A stretch of DNA of 64,000 nt from Sandaracinaceae bacterium. GTDB lineage: Bacteria; Myxococcota_A; Polyangia; Polyangiales; JADJQN01. Shown piece by piece: positions 1 to 8,598 of this stretch. The first letter of the stretch is position 1, and each line of letters starts with the position of its first letter. The position numbers and the translations under genes are program-made. The notes beneath the pieces were generated by a model that did no database searches, was not told where the DNA came from, and was given only the letters and a program-made list of their open reading frames with translations. The stretch spans positions 1,550,001-1,614,000 of the forward strand of contig JADJQN010000001.1 in assembly GCA_016712745.1 (NCBI GenBank), written 5' to 3'.

Positions 1-1138
1 CGCAGCCGAAGACCAAGATCAGTCGACCCGGTGTCACGGGGCGAAGCGCACTGAGGACGCGACCAAGGGCGTCTGGCGTGTGCGCATAGTCGACAAAAAC
101 AGCGATATCTCCGGGATGCTCGATACGCTCCAGCCGTCCCGGCGCGCCGACCGCCTTCGAAAGGCCGCGCGCGAACGCATGTGGATCCATCTCGAGTGCC
201 AAACCGCATCCCAGCGCCACGACGAGATTCTCGAGATTGTGCGAGCCTAGCAAAGGGCTCTTCAAGGAAACTGCGCCGAGCGGTGTTGCGATTTCTGCGG
301 ACAGCCCAGAACGCTCCATCTTGGACCAAAGCACGCGCACTTCGGGTCCGGCATCCGGCCGCGTCGAGCAGCGCCACATCTTTGTGCGTATTTTCTTCGC
401 AAGCTCGGCGCCGCGTGAGTCATCGACGTTGATTACGGCGGTCGCGGGAGCGAGATCGGTGAAGAGCTTTTCCTTGGCGCGAAAATACTCATCCATCGTC
501 GAATGAAAATCGAGATGGTCCTGACTCAGATTGGTGAAGGCGGCGACGCGGAACTGAACGGCGTCAACGCGGTGGAGTGCCAATGCATGGCTCGACACCT
601 CCATCACGAGATGAGTCGCACCGGCATCGAGCACTTCGCGCGCAAAGCGAGCGATCTCATCGCCCTCGGGAGTCGTATGCGGCGCCGGACGCTCACCTGT
701 TGGACCGCGCAGCGAGACAGTACCCATGACCGCTGGACTCACGCCGTCCATGGACGCTAGCGCCGACTCCACCAAATATGAAACAGTCGTCTTGCCGTTA
801 GTACCCGTGATCCCGATCACATCAAGGCTGAAGGTGGGCTGTCCGTAGACCACCGCGGCCGCGAGAGCGAGCGCACGACGGGCATTTTCGACCACAATTT
901 GCGGTATTTCGATATCGAGTACGCGTTCCGTCATCACGGCGGATGCACCGCGCGCGACCGCATCGGCAGCGAACCGCGTTCCATCGGCAAGCGCACCGGG
1001 CACGGCGACAAAAAGATCCTTTGCATGCACCGCGCGTGAATCGTGCTGGACGCCGAGTACCTCGGTGCCGGGATCTCCACGCATGACGGTTCCAAGCCCC
1101 TCTCGCGCGAGATCTGCAAGTGTGGTGGGACGGCTCAT
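1..1138 (-). CDS. murE: MurE, UDP-MurNAc-tripeptide synthetase (3' end beyond left edge)
   Basis: Cytoplasmic Mur ligase that adds the third residue (diaminopimelate or lysine) to UDP-MurNAc-L-Ala-D-Glu in peptidoglycan synthesis. About 379 codons are present; the C-terminal ~110 residues lie outside the window. The ATP loop GITGTNGKTT sits at about residues 108-117, followed by the family signatures EVSSHALALH and FTNLSQDHLDFH. The ATG at 1138-1136 overlaps the ftsI stop by 4 bp (ATGA), so translation is probably coupled. It is the fifth gene of the dcw cluster read from mraZ. The choice between diaminopimelate and lysine cannot be made because the C-terminal specificity motif is missing; diaminopimelate is expected for a Gram-negative. 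Confidence 0.95.
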   Translation of the reverse strand, partial: MSRPTTLADLAREGLGTVMRGDPGTEVLGVQHDSRAVHAKDLFVAVPGALADGTRFAADAVARGASAVMTERVLDIEIPQIVVENARRALALAAAVVYGQPTFSLDVIGITGTNGKTTVSYLVESALASMDGVSPAVMGTVSLRGPTGERPAPHTTPEGDEIARFAREVLDAGATHLVMEVSSHALALHRVDAVQFRVAAFTNLSQDHLDFHSTMDEYFRAKEKLFTDLAPATAVINVDDSRGAELAKKIRTKMWRCSTRPDAGPEVRVLWSKMERSGLSAEIATPLGAVSLKSPLLGSHNLENLVVALGCGLALEMDPHAFARGLSKAVGAPGRLERIEHPGDIAVFVDYAHTPDALGRVLSALRPVTPGRLILVFGC

Positions 1139-3222
1139 GGGATCACATCCGCCTGCGCAACCGTGCGGTCGTCTTCGTTCGTTTGCGGCGGGGGCTCATC
1201 GTTGTGAAACGTGGGCGGGGACAAAACGATGCGCACGGTCGATCCTCGCGCGACAACATCGCCAGCGCTTGGCGACTGCGAAACCACAATGCCGCTGCCT
1301 TCGATGTCGACGAGCAGCTCGGCGCGGGCAAGCGTGACGAGCGCTCGGCGAGCTACCTGTCCGCCAAGATCGGGAACGCGAACCTCGCCCGGAGCCGGCG
1401 CACGTTCTTCAACGGCAACGACCGGCGCAACAGCGGCGACTGTCCGGTCTGAGTTGACGTGCTCGGCGCGCGCCGCTTCGACGCGACGTGCCAGCATATC
1501 GCCGCTGCCATCAGCCGGAACGCCGAGGTGACGAAGTGCTGCGGTGCCGACGCGACGGAACACCGGCCCTGCCACGAGTCCGCCGTAATGCTCGATCACC
1601 GGCTCATCGATGACGACCGCGATCACCAGGCGTGGGTGCGACGCCGGCACAAAACCCACAAAGGATGAGGTCCACGCGTCGTCCGCGTAGCCGCCGAGAA
1701 CATAGTCCGCCTTCTGCGCAGTCCCTGTCTTGCCCGCGACGAGATAGCCGTCGATCGCAGCCTCGACGCCTGTGCCGCCAGGCCCTGTGACCGCAGTGAG
1801 CATGTCCGACATGAGTCGCGCCGTGCCTGCTGGGATCACTTGGCGACGAACTCGCGGAAGCGTTTCCTCGATGATGTTCCCATGACCGTCGGTCACGCGC
1901 TTGACGAGTATGGGCTCCATGAGGCGACCACCGTTCGCGATTGCGCCCATGCCGAACGCGAGCTGCAGCGTCGTCACGCTCAAGCCCTGCCCGAACGAAA
2001 TGGTCGCCGCGTCCATGTCATACCAGCGACGGTAGTTGCGCAGGATGCCAGCGGTCTCTCCGGGCAAAGGCAAGCCGGTTTGCTCGCCCATGCCGAAGCG
2101 GCGCAGGACACGAAAGAGGTTGGCGCGTCCCATCGCCGCGCCGATCTTCGCGGTGCCAATGTTGCTGGAGCGAGCGAGGATCTGCGCGGGCGTCATCACG
2201 TCCCACGGATGCGAATCGTGAATCGTGTACTCGGCGACGCGCATTGCGCCGTGCTCGCAATCGATCGTCTGCTCGGCTGAGACCGCACCCGATGCGAGCG
2301 CGCCGGCAATCGTGAACGCCTTGATCGTTGAGCCGGGCTCGAAGCGATCCGTGATGGCGCGGTTGCGGCGCTCGGTCGGCTCCGCCGTCCCCGGGTCGTT
2401 CGGATTGAACGTCGGATAGTTCGCAATTGCGAGGATTTCGCCGGTCGACGGCTCCATCACGACGACGCTCCCCGAGCGTGCTTCGGAGGTCCGAATGGCC
2501 ATCGCGAGCTCTTGCTCGGCGACCATCTGAATCGTCTTGTCGATCGAAAGCGTCAGGTCCTCGCCCTGCGCCGCACGATCATCGAGAAGCTGTTCGCTAA
2601 AAACAACGGAGCCGTGACGATCACGAATCGCCGGAACCGCACTCACACTTCCGCGAAGGCGTTCTTCGAACGAGCGCTCCAACCCCTCGACGCCAACGCC
2701 ATCGACATTGGCGAAACCCAGAACGTGCGCCGCGAGATCGCGATTGGGGTAATAGCGACGCGCCTCCCGCGACATTGCCACTCCCGGCAAGTGCATATCG
2801 CGAACGAGCGCAGCTTGACTGGGTGTGATGCGACGTTGGATCCAAACGAAGAAGCGATCCGAGGAAAGGCGCCGAGTCGTCGTCGCAACATCCACACCCA
2901 AGAGCGCAGCTAGACGTTGGGCAATTTCGATCGGATTTCCACCGTTTCGACGAAGCTCGCGCGGATTTGCCCACACACTATCCACATCCACGCTGACAGC
3001 GAGCTCCGCGCCGGCGCGGTCGTAAATTGTTCCGCGCTTTGGCGACAGACGGATATCACGCAGGTACTGCTCCTCAGCCATCTCGCGAAGCGCGGGTCCA
3101 CGCTTCACTTGCAGATCGTACGCGCGATGCACGACCGCACCGGCGCCCGCCACGAGCACACACGCGAGGATGACAACTCTCACCTTCATCCAACGCGCGC
3201 GACCCGCCTCGAGATTCCTCAT
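1135..3222 (-). CDS. ftsI: FtsI/PBP3-type transpeptidase with C-terminal PASTA domain
   Basis: Division-specific class B penicillin-binding protein that cross-links septal peptidoglycan in the periplasm. The 695-residue protein has one N-terminal membrane segment (about 15-33), a PBP dimer domain (about 55-215) and a transpeptidase domain with the three active-site motifs: S298-T-I-K301, S352-S-N and K498-T-G. A PASTA domain lies at about 615-675, followed by an acidic tail. PASTA domains on FtsI-like proteins are usual in Firmicutes, Actinobacteria and Myxococcota but absent from E. coli FtsI. It overlaps ftsL by 4 bp upstream and murE by 4 bp downstream, as expected in a dcw operon. Confidence 0.95.
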   Translation of the reverse strand: MRNLEAGRARWMKVRVVILACVLVAGAGAVVHRAYDLQVKRGPALREMAEEQYLRDIRLSPKRGTIYDRAGAELAVSVDVDSVWANPRELRRNGGNPIEIAQRLAALLGVDVATTTRRLSSDRFFVWIQRRITPSQAALVRDMHLPGVAMSREARRYYPNRDLAAHVLGFANVDGVGVEGLERSFEERLRGSVSAVPAIRDRHGSVVFSEQLLDDRAAQGEDLTLSIDKTIQMVAEQELAMAIRTSEARSGSVVVMEPSTGEILAIANYPTFNPNDPGTAEPTERRNRAITDRFEPGSTIKAFTIAGALASGAVSAEQTIDCEHGAMRVAEYTIHDSHPWDVMTPAQILARSSNIGTAKIGAAMGRANLFRVLRRFGMGEQTGLPLPGETAGILRNYRRWYDMDAATISFGQGLSVTTLQLAFGMGAIANGGRLMEPILVKRVTDGHGNIIEETLPRVRRQVIPAGTARLMSDMLTAVTGPGGTGVEAAIDGYLVAGKTGTAQKADYVLGGYADDAWTSSFVGFVPASHPRLVIAVVIDEPVIEHYGGLVAGPVFRRVGTAALRHLGVPADGSGDMLARRVEAARAEHVNSDRTVAAVAPVVAVEERAPAPGEVRVPDLGGQVARRALVTLARAELLVDIEGSGIVVSQSPSAGDVVARGSTVRIVLSPPTFHNDEPPPQTNEDDRTVAQADVIP

Positions 3223-3650
3223 CGGATTCTCCCGGCAGTGCGAACGGAGTCACGCGCTTGAATGGGAATAACGCGCGTGGAGTCGGGAACATCCATATTC
3301 AGGCTGCCCCGCGCGACCGTCTCGACCCGAGCCGCCTGACGCAGCGTCGCGGCTTCCAGGGACAAAATGCGGCGCTGCTCCACAAGACCGCGTTGCGAAC
3401 GACGCGCATGGCCAACGTCGTAGCCAAGACGCACCGTCTCGAAGCGCAATGCGAGATGCGCGACGAACGCTGCTGCGGTCGCCAGAACCGCAACCGACCA
3501 GAGCGCCATGAAACGCCCCGCTGGAAACGGCGTGCGCTGTCGAGCAAGACCGGTGGGCCGAGCAGCGCGCGGCGGCGTGCTCTCACGAGGGATCACCCGC
3601 GGAGGAACGCTCGAGTTGCGATCGGATCTGTGTGCCACTCGGACGTTCAC
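3219..3650 (-). CDS. ftsL: FtsL-like cell division protein
   Basis: Small bitopic protein expected to act with FtsB/FtsQ in divisome assembly. The 143 residues comprise a basic, proline-rich cytoplasmic N-terminus (1-48), one membrane helix (about 49-68) and a periplasmic heptad-rich segment (about 75-115). Assignment rests on size, topology and position between rsmH and ftsI; FtsL sequences are poorly conserved. The start overlaps the rsmH stop by 4 bp and its own stop overlaps the ftsI start by 4 bp. The N-terminal extension before the helix is longer than in E. coli FtsL. Confidence 0.8.
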   Translation of the reverse strand: MNVRVAHRSDRNSSVPPRVIPRESTPPRAARPTGLARQRTPFPAGRFMALWSVAVLATAAAFVAHLALRFETVRLGYDVGHARRSQRGLVEQRRILSLEAATLRQAARVETVARGSLNMDVPDSTRVIPIQARDSVRTAGRIR

Positions 3651-4546
3651 GGCGCCACCTCGCGCGGGACACGGCGCGCCGCGCGCAACTTCGCGCTACG
3701 CGAGCGCGGATTGAGCGTCGACTCTTCTTCGCCCGCAATGACCGGCTTCTTCGTGAGCGGCTCCATGCGTACGTCGTCGCGGAACGCGTACTTCACCACG
3801 CGGTCTTCGAGCGAATGGAACGAGACGATCGCGGCAACCCCGCCGTCGGCGAGAAGATCGGGCAGCGATGCAACGAGGGCTTCAAGCTCCTCGATCTCGT
3901 GATTGACGGCGATGCGCAGCGCCTGAAACGTGCGCGTAGCCGGATCGACATTGCCGGCGCGACGCGGCCCGGCCGAACGAACGATCGCGCGACGCAAATC
4001 ATCGGTGCTCGCAATCTCTCCGTCGGAAAGCGCTCGCTTGATCGAGCGAGCGATGCCGCGCGATTTGCGCTCCTCGCCGTATTTGAAAATGATGTTGGCG
4101 AGCTCTTCCTCGTCGAGTCGCTCGATAAGCTCAAGCGCTGTCTCGCCCGAGCTGCGGTCCATGCGCATATCCAACGGCCCTGATCGAGCGAAGGAAAAGC
4201 CTCTTTCGGCTTCGTCGAGCTGCGGCGAGCTAACGCCAACGTCGGCAATTACGCCGTCCACATGCTCGTAGCCATTAGCCTGCAACACTTCGCGCAGCTC
4301 CGAAAAACGCGCGTGCACCAATGCGACACGGTCCCCGAAGGTGGCGAGCCGTTCTTTCGCGGACGCGAGCGCTATCTGATCCCGGTCGAGCCCAATGACA
4401 CGCCCATCAGGCGAGCTCGCCTGAAGCACGCCCTCAGTGTGTCCGCCAAACCCGACGGTAGCGTCGGCGTACACACCTCCGCTTTTCGGGGCCACAGCAC
4501 GCAATGTCTCGTCGAGCAAAACGGTCTTGTGAACCAAAGCGCTCAC
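3647..4546 (-). CDS. rsmH: RsmH, 16S rRNA (cytosine-1402 N4)-methyltransferase
   Basis: SAM-dependent methyltransferase (MraW) that modifies C1402 of 16S rRNA at the ribosomal P site. The 299-residue length is typical. The SAM-binding glycine motif is DATVGFGGHTEGVL (about 28-41), followed by LDRDQ, the family segment DGVIADVGVSSPQLDE, and PLDMRMD. The C-terminal FHSLEDRVVK block is also a family hallmark. The gene lies second in the dcw cluster; the start overlaps the mraZ stop by 4 bp. Confidence 0.97.
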   Translation of the reverse strand: MSALVHKTVLLDETLRAVAPKSGGVYADATVGFGGHTEGVLQASSPDGRVIGLDRDQIALASAKERLATFGDRVALVHARFSELREVLQANGYEHVDGVIADVGVSSPQLDEAERGFSFARSGPLDMRMDRSSGETALELIERLDEEELANIIFKYGEERKSRGIARSIKRALSDGEIASTDDLRRAIVRSAGPRRAGNVDPATRTFQALRIAVNHEIEELEALVASLPDLLADGGVAAIVSFHSLEDRVVKYAFRDDVRMEPLTKKPVIAGEEESTLNPRSRSAKLRAARRVPREVAP

Positions 4547-4995
4547 AGTCCGAGCTCCGCAAGGCGACGAGCAATCTGTGCGCGCTTCTGATCGTCGGCG
4601 AGAGCATTCGTGCGCAACGCTTCAAACTTCTCTTTGGCCCAGAGCTCGACATGCTTTCCCATGCCTGCCCAAAGACCATCGCGCGCGAGCGTTGCGTGAT
4701 CGCGCAGCGTGGCTGGGATCACCATACGACCGAGCTTGTCGATGTCGCACTCGACCGCGCCCGAGACGTAGATGCGACGCAGCATCGCGACTTCGGGATC
4801 GAACTGCGGGAGGCGCGCGAGACGATCCTCAAACGCGATCCACTCAGCCATCGGATACGCCACGATGCATGGATCGATGCCGGTGGTGATCACGAGCTTC
4901 GTTTCGCCACTGGCGACGAGCACGTCACGAAAGCGCGACGGAAGGGACGTGCGCCCCTTCGCATCGATCGAATGCTCGTACCGTCCTCGGAACAT
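4543..4995 (-). CDS. mraZ: MraZ, transcriptional regulator of the dcw cluster
   Basis: DNA-binding ring-forming SpoVT/AbrB-like protein that binds direct repeats upstream of its own operon. The 150 residues start FRGRYEHSIDAKGRTSLPSR, the classic first AbrB-like repeat, and a second repeat (VECDIDKLGRMVIPATLRD) lies in the middle. First gene of the dcw operon. An AAGG Shine-Dalgarno-like sequence stands about 5 nt before the ATG. The upstream region carries a promoter candidate and three 10-bp-spaced repeats, implying autoregulation. Confidence 0.96.
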   Translation of the reverse strand: MFRGRYEHSIDAKGRTSLPSRFRDVLVASGETKLVITTGIDPCIVAYPMAEWIAFEDRLARLPQFDPEVAMLRRIYVSGAVECDIDKLGRMVIPATLRDHATLARDGLWAGMGKHVELWAKEKFEALRTNALADDQKRAQIARRLAELGL

Positions 4996-5032
4996 CGCCC
5001 TTACCCGCCCGATCCGTAGTCAGGCTCCGTGC

Positions 5033-5060
5033 GGCACTTAATGCCACTCTTTGCCACTCT
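5033..5060 (-). promoter_or_regulatory. MraZ-box-like operator: three direct repeats with 10-bp period
   Basis: Read on the minus strand, AGAGTGGC occurs at 5060-5053 and again at 5050-5043, and a degenerate third copy TAAGTGCC at 5040-5033. The spacing is exactly 10 bp, one helical turn, as in known MraZ boxes, which contain short GTG-core repeats. The block lies 38-65 bp upstream of the mraZ ATG and just downstream of the predicted transcription start, so MraZ binding would hinder its own promoter. Confidence 0.75.
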
Positions 5061-5068
5061 ACGGCCCG

Positions 5069-5097
5069 AAGCTACGGGTCTGGGTCTCGCCCGTCAA
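5069..5097 (-). promoter_or_regulatory. Candidate sigma-70-type promoter of the dcw cluster
   Basis: On the minus strand TTGACG (5097-5092, 5 of 6 match to -35) is followed after 17 bp by TAGCTT (5074-5069, T1, A2 and T6 of -10 match). The predicted start near 5062 falls at the edge of the MraZ-box-like repeats. No experimental support; the -10 match is only moderate. Confidence 0.5.
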
Positions 5098-5196
5098 CTT
5101 CTTTCGGGTGGCCAAGTTCGCGAATACACACACATTCCCACCCATGTGGTGCGTGACACTGTACGTACCGCCAGAGCGAGGCTAGGCTCGTAACCG

Positions 5197-5544
5197 ATGG
5201 TCGAGCCCCCTCCATTCGCGGACCCTGTCGACGCTGCGTGGCGGGCCGTCCTGGGCCGGTGGGATGATGCGGATGCGCATCGCAGATTCATACATGTTTG
5301 CATGGACTTAGGTCGCATTGCAGACGCGGCAAGACGCTATCGAGAAATCGCTAATTCTGAGCAGAATCGCAAAATTGACGCGGAAAAGCGCATTCAGGCC
5401 ATTGTCGTGCTCGCGACCGAGCAGCTGGCCTTGCGGACGCGCGAGCCGCGCCAAAACTCGCGCGGATTGGTGCTCTGGGTCGGCTTTGCGGTCAGCATGG
5501 CGCTGCTTTTGACAGCACTCTTTCAATACCTCCGGGCTAGCTAG
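5197..5544 (+). CDS. Small protein with C-terminal membrane anchor
   Basis: Not recognised by family. The 115 residues are mostly helical with a TPR-like motif in the first half (residues 25-60, pattern ADAHRRFIHVCMDLGRIADA), then a single hydrophobic helix at about 91-110 and a short tail, i.e. a tail-anchored topology with the N-terminus in the cytoplasm. It is the first gene of a plus-strand run leading into the MglA-like GTPase 35 bp downstream and is divergent from mraZ. A role as membrane partner of that GTPase is possible but is only inferred from position. Confidence 0.7.
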   Translation: MVEPPPFADPVDAAWRAVLGRWDDADAHRRFIHVCMDLGRIADAARRYREIANSEQNRKIDAEKRIQAIVVLATEQLALRTREPRQNSRGLVLWVGFAVSMALLLTALFQYLRAS

Positions 5545-5579
5545 CCCCTTTCGATGGAGTAAGGTTCGCGAGGACTCCC

Positions 5580-6266
5580 GTGCAGCTCGACTTTCAGACC
5601 CGTGAGCTCTTGGTGAAACTGGTCTACTACGGCCCCGCGCTGAGCGGCAAGACGACCAATCTTCAGGCTCTACACGCGCTCGTAGCTGACGACGCGCGGG
5701 GCCGCCTTATGACGCTGGAGACCCGCGACGACCGCACTCTCTTCTTCGACTTGCTGCCACTCACCTTCCGTTCCGGAAATCTGCAAGTGCGCATCAAGCT
5801 CTTCACGGTGCCCGGTCAGGTGATCCACAACGCGACGCGACGTTTGGTGCTGCAAGGAGCCGACGGCGTAGCGTTCATTGCCGATTCGCAACGCAGTGAG
5901 ACCAAAGCCAATACTGCAGCGTTCGTAGATCTTAAGCAGAACCTTGCCGACAACGGACTCGACATCAAGAAGATGCCGGTGGTGATTCAGTTCAACAAGC
6001 GCGATCTCATCGATATCCGCAGTGACCGCGAAATCGATCAGCTTTCGCAGCAGGGTCGCGAGCCCGTTTTCAAAGCCATCGCGATGCAAGGCGTAGGAGT
6101 GCTCGAAACATTCATGGGCCTCTTCGAGCTGACTTGGCGAAAGCTCGAACGCGAGCATGGCCTTCACGATAAGTTTGATATTGAATCCGAGAAACTCTTC
6201 TCGGACATTCGCGCGCGACTCTCCGTCGTGCGAAGTGGCAGCACAATCCCAGGGCCGCCTCGATGA
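5580..6266 (+). CDS. MglA-family small Ras-like GTPase
   Basis: GTP-binding switch of the bacterial MglA family, which controls polarity and motility in Myxococcus and has paralogs of other roles. The 228 residues show the G1 loop GPALSGKTT (18-26, compare MglA GPGLCGKTT), a switch II region with VPGQVIHNATRR, and the G4 motif FNKRD. Typical MglA is about 195 residues; this one has a ~30-residue C-terminal extension ending in SGSTIPGPPR. The GTG start at 5580 is chosen because the family N-terminus begins there. Its stop overlaps the start of a histidine kinase by 4 bp, suggesting the two act together. It is probably a paralog rather than MglA itself, since no mglB lies next to it. Confidence 0.9.
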   Translation: MQLDFQTRELLVKLVYYGPALSGKTTNLQALHALVADDARGRLMTLETRDDRTLFFDLLPLTFRSGNLQVRIKLFTVPGQVIHNATRRLVLQGADGVAFIADSQRSETKANTAAFVDLKQNLADNGLDIKKMPVVIQFNKRDLIDIRSDREIDQLSQQGREPVFKAIAMQGVGVLETFMGLFELTWRKLEREHGLHDKFDIESEKLFSDIRARLSVVRSGSTIPGPPR

Positions 6267-7657
6267 TTCACGCTGACGTCAAACACCTCTCGGATATCGT
6301 TGATCGCGAAGCGCTGGGCGAGGTATGTCGCTCATTTTTCGGGCTTTTTGGCCTGCCAATCCGCATTTTTGCGGCGGACGACAGCCTGCTTGCCGATGTT
6401 CACGTCGAGCGTGAAGTCTGTCGCTACGCAAACACACTCAAAGGCGGCCGCGACGGTTGCACGTCCACTGTCGCCCAAGTTCGCAAGCTCGCGCCCGCCA
6501 GCGATACACTGCTGCATACGTGCTTTACAGGCGCTGTATATCGCGTGGTGCCAATCGTTTACGACGGCGCGACGCTCGGCCGCTTCGTGCTCGGACCCTA
6601 TCTGCCGTCGGAGGTGCGGGAAGTTCCGCGTTCACTCCTCGTTGTGGACAGCGGCATCGATCCTGAGCGCGCGCGCAAGGCGCTCGAGGAGATGCCGCGC
6701 GTGCGCGCCGAGACCGTCGAGCGGATCGTGACCCATTTGCGGGGCGTCCTTGATCTCATTCTCTTCAGCGGTCACAAATCCTTTCTCACGAGCGAGATGC
6801 ACGTCCTGAGCGAACGCGAAAGCTTTCGCGAGCTGTCTGAAAAGAACACCGAGCTCGAACGCGCGTACGACCGGCTCAAGGAGATTGACAAGCTGAAGTC
6901 GAACTTCTTGGCGACGGTCAGTCACGAGTTGCGTACGCCACTCACGTCCATCATTGGCTATTCGGAGATGCTAGCGGCCGGGATTGCCGGATCTCTCACG
7001 ACCGAACAAAGCGAATTTGTTCAAACGATTCGCAGCAAGGGCGATCTATTGCTCAAGCTGATCACGAGCCTTCTCGACATCAGCCGGCTAGAGCAAGGGA
7101 CATTGCGGCTTGAGTACGAACGCGTCGACGTCCTACCGCTTTTCGAGGAAATAATTGAGACCGTGCGTCCTGCGTCAGCTAGAAAGAAGCTCACCATCGC
7201 GCTCGATGTGCCTACCGATGGGATCCCCGAGTTCAGGCTGGACCCCTTGCGCTTGCGGCAGATTATTTCCAACTTGCTCGACAACGCGATCAAGTTTTCG
7301 CACGAGGGTGGCACGGTCATATTGGGAGCTCGCGATGTCGAGCTGAGTCGCGACCCATTTCCCGATCTCGATTCCGATGATTCCGGTCTCGTGCTGCTCG
7401 CGGCCCCGCATCGAGCGCTCGAGATTCAAGTGCGTGACGAGGGCATCGGCATACCCGTGGCAGCACAAGAACGTATCTTCGATGCGTTCTACCAGGTGGA
7501 CGGAAGCTCCACTCGCGAACACGGCGGGACGGGCCTTGGTCTCGCGATTGTGAGACGTCTCGTCGAGGCGCACGGCGGAACTATTCGCGTGCTGAGCGAA
7601 GTCGGCAAAGGCACGAGTTTCTATGTAGTGCTTCCCGAAGGTGAGCTGAGCCTCTAA
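6263..7657 (+). CDS. PocR-domain sensor histidine kinase
   Basis: Two-component sensor kinase of 464 residues without obvious membrane segments, so probably cytoplasmic. The N-terminal ~7-165 segment matches the PocR sensory domain, with the Cys-rich pattern VCRYANTLKGGRDGC and a later HTCFTGAVYRVVPIVYDG block. A coiled linker (about 180-212) leads to a HisKA domain with phospho-acceptor His221 in VSHELRTP and a HATPase domain with N box (ISNLLDNAIKFSH), G1 box (DEGIGIP) and G2 box (GGTGLGLAIV). No response regulator is adjacent. PocR domains often bind small metabolites; the ligand here is unknown. It overlaps the MglA-like gene and thiL (shared TAATG). Confidence 0.92.
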   Translation: MIHADVKHLSDIVDREALGEVCRSFFGLFGLPIRIFAADDSLLADVHVEREVCRYANTLKGGRDGCTSTVAQVRKLAPASDTLLHTCFTGAVYRVVPIVYDGATLGRFVLGPYLPSEVREVPRSLLVVDSGIDPERARKALEEMPRVRAETVERIVTHLRGVLDLILFSGHKSFLTSEMHVLSERESFRELSEKNTELERAYDRLKEIDKLKSNFLATVSHELRTPLTSIIGYSEMLAAGIAGSLTTEQSEFVQTIRSKGDLLLKLITSLLDISRLEQGTLRLEYERVDVLPLFEEIIETVRPASARKKLTIALDVPTDGIPEFRLDPLRLRQIISNLLDNAIKFSHEGGTVILGARDVELSRDPFPDLDSDDSGLVLLAAPHRALEIQVRDEGIGIPVAAQERIFDAFYQVDGSSTREHGGTGLGLAIVRRLVEAHGGTIRVLSEVGKGTSFYVVLPEGELSL

Positions 7658-8598
7658 TGGCCGATGAGTTCGAACGGATCGCCCGTCTCTCGAAAGTTCT
7701 CGCACGCGCGTCAGACGATGTCCTTGTGGGCATCGGTGACGACGCAGCAGTGCTTCGCGCAAGCACCGACGCGACCGTCATCACTGTCGACGCCTCCGTC
7801 GAGGGCACCCACTTTCGGCGCGATTTTGGCAGCTTTCGCATGATCGCCCGGCGCGCGATTATCGCCGCAGCCAGCGATCTAGCAGCGATGGGCGCAGCAC
7901 CGCGCGCAGCGGTTGTGGCGATGAATGTCCCGAGTGACATCGACGAAGAAGACTTTGATCAACTGATCGCCGGAAGCAGAGACGCGGTCGACGAGCTTGC
8001 CGGTCATCTCATCGGCGGAAATCTCGCGCAGGGACGCGAGCTATCGATCACGACGACCTGGCTCGGCTCGCTTAGCGGACCACCGCTACTTCGCGCGGGC
8101 GCGCGTGTGGGCGACGAAATCTACGTTACCGGTCATGTAGGCGCAGCGGCGCTTGGATTGCATGCGCTCATGCAAAAATCTACCTCCGGCGCTGCGTCAC
8201 CCTTTATTGAACGTTGGCGAACACCGCATGCGCGCGTCGCTGAGGGGCAACGCCTTCGCGGGATTGCAACTTCGTGCATCGATATTTCCGATGGCTTGGT
8301 TCAAGATCTAAAACACGTATGCGATGCCTCCGGCGTCGGCGCTGAAATCGACGCGCGCCTTCTGCCTTTGCTGCGCCAGCACACAGCGCTTGCCGCACAC
8401 CTTGGCGTTGATCCGTGGAGTGCAGCGTTGGCCGGCGGGGAAGACTACGAGCTCCTTTTTACGGCGCCGCCGGGCGTGGTCATCGCGGACTTAGGCACGC
8501 GAATTGGGCGCGTCACGCCTGGCTCGAACGTTCGTGTCGCGGGTACGCCCTCCTCATTCAAACTCGAGGAGCACGGGTACGTGCATTTTCGCGCATGA
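7657..8598 (+). CDS. thiL: ThiL, thiamine-monophosphate kinase
   Basis: ATP-dependent kinase that converts thiamine monophosphate to the active cofactor thiamine diphosphate. The 313-residue length is normal for the family. Conserved metal/ATP-binding blocks are visible: VGIGDDAAVL near residue 25, TVDASVEGTHF near 42, CIDISDGLVQDL near 208 and GGEDYELLF near 265. The start codon shares one base with the upstream kinase stop (TAATG). No other thiamine genes are nearby. Confidence 0.95.
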   Translation: MADEFERIARLSKVLARASDDVLVGIGDDAAVLRASTDATVITVDASVEGTHFRRDFGSFRMIARRAIIAAASDLAAMGAAPRAAVVAMNVPSDIDEEDFDQLIAGSRDAVDELAGHLIGGNLAQGRELSITTTWLGSLSGPPLLRAGARVGDEIYVTGHVGAAALGLHALMQKSTSGAASPFIERWRTPHARVAEGQRLRGIATSCIDISDGLVQDLKHVCDASGVGAEIDARLLPLLRQHTALAAHLGVDPWSAALAGGEDYELLFTAPPGVVIADLGTRIGRVTPGSNVRVAGTPSSFKLEEHGYVHFRA

